Below, piece after piece: positions 61,540 to 64,000 of a stretch of DNA of 64,000 nt (position 1 is the stretch's first letter; each line of letters begins with the position of its first letter). Under the pieces are notes generated by a model, which was not told the DNA's origin, did not search any database, and saw only the letters and a list, made by a program, of their open reading frames with translations. This stretch comes from CATOSK01 sp034423195 (lineage in GTDB: Bacteria; Chloroflexota; Dehalococcoidia; Lucifugimonadales; UBA3495), in the NCBI GenBank assembly GCA_034423195.1, contig DAOUIZ010000043.1, positions 23,000-86,999 on the forward strand. The letters are read 5' to 3'. The translations under genes were made by a program, and so were the position numbers.

Positions 61540-62047
61540 CTAGAACTCCTGGTACTCGTAGAGGGGATACTCCTTGCGGCCGGGGTAGCCCTCGAACTCG
61601 TCGTAGAGCAGCAGCGGGGCCAGGCCGGGGTGCCCCTCGAACTCGACGCCGAACAGGTCGTGGGCCTCCCGCTCGTACCAGTCCGCCGCCTGCCAGACCC
61701 CCGATACCGACGGCACAACCGGATCGTCGTAGGCCACCTGGGTCTTGACGGCCAGGGTCTGTTCATGGCTCAGGGACTGGAGGAAATACACCACCTCGCA
61801 ATGGTCCTCATAGTCCACGCAGGTCATGCAGAGCAGCAGCTTGAAGTCCAGTCTCGGATCGGTCTTGGCCGTCTCGCACAGTCCCGCCAGGTTTTCCCGC
61901 TTTACATTGAGCTGCGGCAGGTCGTGCATCACGTCCGGCTCGGGATGGAAGGAATGAAGCACTTCCTCCGCCAGCGCCAGCATTTCCCTGCGGTGCGGCG
62001 CAAGCCGGTCGAAATCGGGCTGGACCTCCTCCTCGGAGGGTTCCGCG

Positions 62048-62067
<20 letters not shown>
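61540..62067 (-). CDS. nuoC: NADH-quinone oxidoreductase subunit C
   Basis: 175 residues, GTG start overlapping nuoB by 20 bases. YEREAHDLFGVEFEGHPGL is the NuoC (30-kDa) signature. It forms the peripheral arm with NuoD. Confidence 0.94.
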
Positions 62068-62571
<504 letters not shown>

Positions 62572-62584
<13 letters not shown>

Positions 62585-62991
62585 TCCAGCACCCCCTTCT
62601 TCCAGCCGTAGATGATGGCAAAGAACAGTACCCCGAGGAAGATCATCATTGCGTAGAAGGGGATGGCGTTCCCCAGGTCCCGCTGCTCCAGGAAAATGAC
62701 CGCCCAGGGGAAGAGGAACACGGCCTCAACGTCGAAAATCAGGAAGAGGATGGCGAAGATGTAGAACCGGATGTTGATGTTGGACCAAGCGAAGGGTGTG
62801 GCAGGAACGCCGCACTCGTAGGAGGTCAGCTTGACCTCCGAGTGCCTGCGCGATGACATCAGGCGGGACGCGGCGAACATTCCGCCGATGGCTACCAGGG
62901 CGATGATGGAGGATAACGCCACCGCCGTCCAGTTGGCGGCGAAGATGCTGGGGTCGGATGTCTGTAAAAGTACGCCGGAAAAGGGCGTCAT
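62572..62991 (-). CDS. nuoA: NADH-quinone oxidoreductase subunit A
   Basis: 139 residues, three helices; KLTSYECGVPAT with YIFAILFLIFDVEAVFLFPWA is diagnostic. It heads the operon, with a promoter about 55 bases upstream. Confidence 0.94.
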
Positions 62992-63266
62992 GCGTTAATT
63001 TCGTCATCCGGGCTTAGTCCCCGCGTCGAGCGCGGAGCGCCCCAATATTATCACCGGCCAAATTTCAGTGTCAACGAAGCCAAGGGGCTCTCACAAGGGA
63101 ATCGCATTCGGGTTGTCGAAGACCCGTCGATGTTTACGATGCAGCCGCCCACTGGATAAAGTGCGGAATGGATAGTCAATCACTTACCCAATAAAATAGT
63201 TGATTATGGAGTGTATATGCACCGAGCTACAGCACCAACCTTTGGGTGTTTTTCAAATTCTAATGC
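62992..63266. other. intergenic region upstream of nuoA
   Basis: Holds the nuo promoter near its left end and an AT-rich right half (63170-63260) with no coding frame. Confidence 0.5.
63047..63074 (-). promoter_or_regulatory. promoter of the nuo operon
   Basis: On the minus strand TTGACA (63069-63074), a 16-base spacer and GATAAT (63047-63052), followed by a ~55-base leader to the nuoA ATG. Confidence 0.65.
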
Positions 63267-63285
63267 GATAGCCCCGGGGGCTATC
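63267..63285 (-). terminator. hairpin after the Uma2 gene
   Basis: GATAGCCC (63267-63274) pairs with GGGCTATC (63278-63285) with a 3-base loop, nine bases beyond the Uma2 stop; an A/T-rich stretch follows on the minus strand. Confidence 0.55.
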
Positions 63286-63294
63286 AAGCCTCTC

Positions 63295-63999
63295 CTAGCC
63301 TACACCCTCCGACCGCCGCCGCGCCAACTCGGCCTCCAGCTCGCGGACCCGCGCCTCCGCCGCCATCCGAGCTTCCTCCGCCGCGATGCGGGCATCCCGC
63401 TCCGCGACCCTTCCCTCGGCCTCCTCGTCATGGGTTGCGAGATACTGGCGGGCTATCGGGTCCCACCAGCGGAGCTGTCCCTCTTCCCAGCAAAGGGTGA
63501 GGCCCAGTACCTCGCTGTGTCCCCAGTACCGGGAACCGTCGGTTTCAATGGTTACCGGCTGGTACGCCCCGTCCGCCAGCCGGTCTCCGGCCAGCCCCTG
63601 CCGGTAACGCCGCCCGCCGGTGGGGTCGAACCGCCAGTATTCCGGCACGCCGTAGCCCGAGTATCCCACGCGTTTCCTGGACTCGTCGTTGCGGGCGGTC
63701 CATGTGGACGCAACCTCCAGGACGAACTCCGGCGGCTTGCCCTGCACCTCGATGGCATAGCCCCACTGGGCGATGATGGCGTCCACGTCCACGCCGAAGG
63801 CCACCGTCAGGTCGGGAATCAGGATGCCCCGCTGCTGCTTGGGACTGTTTCCCAGGGGAACCTCGCTGAGGACCAGGGTGGTTTCCAGGGAGCCGAAGTG
63901 GCGGCGCAGGGTGGTCAGGTAGCCGGGCAGGTACAGGTACAGGGGGTTTTGCATGTCGTCCCTGGGAGGAAAAGCCGGGAAGGTGCCGGATTCCGCCAC
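63295..63999 (-). CDS. Uma2-family (DUF820) restriction-like endonuclease, possibly 5'-truncated
   Basis: At least 234 residues; the visible GTG start is the last codon of the window, so the true start may lie outside (or be the Met 16 codon). The Uma2 nuclease core is seen as ILIPDLTVAFGVD, then KPPEFVLEVASTWT (catalytic D...ExK-type acid region) and KRVGYSGYGVPEYWRFDP. A charged coiled coil (RIAAEEARMAAEARVRELEAE) ends the protein. The function is unknown; the family is abundant in Chloroflexi and cyanobacteria. Confidence 0.82.
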   Translation of the reverse strand: MAESGTFPAFPPRDDMQNPLYLYLPGYLTTLRRHFGSLETTLVLSEVPLGNSPKQQRGILIPDLTVAFGVDVDAIIAQWGYAIEVQGKPPEFVLEVASTWTARNDESRKRVGYSGYGVPEYWRFDPTGGRRYRQGLAGDRLADGAYQPVTIETDGSRYWGHSEVLGLTLCWEEGQLRWWDPIARQYLATHDEEAEGRVAERDARIAAEEARMAAEARVRELEAELARRRSEGVG

Positions 64000-64000
64000 G

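Overview
The window is a GC-rich (roughly 60-65 %) bacterial chromosome segment that looks like Chloroflexota, most likely the SAR202/Dehalococcoidia side of the phylum. Three observations support this, all by inference from gene content. A TIGR03662 (DUF2298) gene lies next to a TIGR03663 gene, a pair known mainly from Chloroflexi and archaea. There is a cluster of flavin-dependent monooxygenases of the kind reported as expanded in SAR202. The NADH-quinone oxidoreductase operon lacks nuoE, nuoF and nuoG. No rRNA, tRNA, IS element, prophage or CRISPR array was recognised.

Layout. 0-8.3 kb (+): cell-envelope membrane proteins (truncated DUF2298, TIGR03663 glycosyltransferase-like, UPF0104 flippase-like), an amine-oxidase-type flavoprotein, a PepSY-like/PIN pair and an MFS transporter. 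8.4-15.5 kb (-): alpha/beta hydrolase, Sfp-type phosphopantetheinyl transferase and lone acyl carrier protein; a nucleobase permease fused to an RsbW-like domain; a zinc-ribbon protein; an AhpD/CMD-like protein; an HpcH/HpaI aldolase; a small membrane protein. 16.1-21.4 kb (+): a peptide/nickel-type ABC uptake cassette (lipoprotein and two permeases, no ATPase) with a clear promoter and hairpins, then an ACMSD-like amidohydrolase.

21.5-34.9 kb is the accessory region. It holds four small PaREP1/HEPN-like proteins in two paralogous pairs, a TtuA/TtuB-like tRNA thiolation pair, and an unrecognised two-gene module (nuclease-like glycine-zipper protein plus coiled-coil tail-anchored partner). It also holds two LLM flavin monooxygenases, a VOC protein, a Baeyer-Villiger monooxygenase and a DUF4268-like protein with a cysteine-packed tail. 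The most striking locus is 28927-29937: a tandem OsmC-like protein whose reading frame is interrupted by one in-frame TGA exactly where the family has its catalytic cysteine, followed by a SECIS-compatible stem-loop. It is probably an undescribed selenoprotein. A 32-bp palindromic element occurs four times in this region, each time just after a stop codon.

35-51.9 kb: leuS (-); a TrkH potassium channel with two TrkA/RCK proteins, a bare NAD-binding TrkA domain and a universal stress protein, followed by pheA (+); then on the minus strand small envelope proteins, a 1,510-residue glycosyltransferase/DUF2298 fusion, gap, eno and a LOG-like protein. 52-63 kb (-): an 11-subunit nuo operon (nuoABCDHIJKLMN) with two HicB-like small genes between nuoC and nuoD and a good promoter upstream of nuoA. 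The window ends in a Uma2-family nuclease gene.
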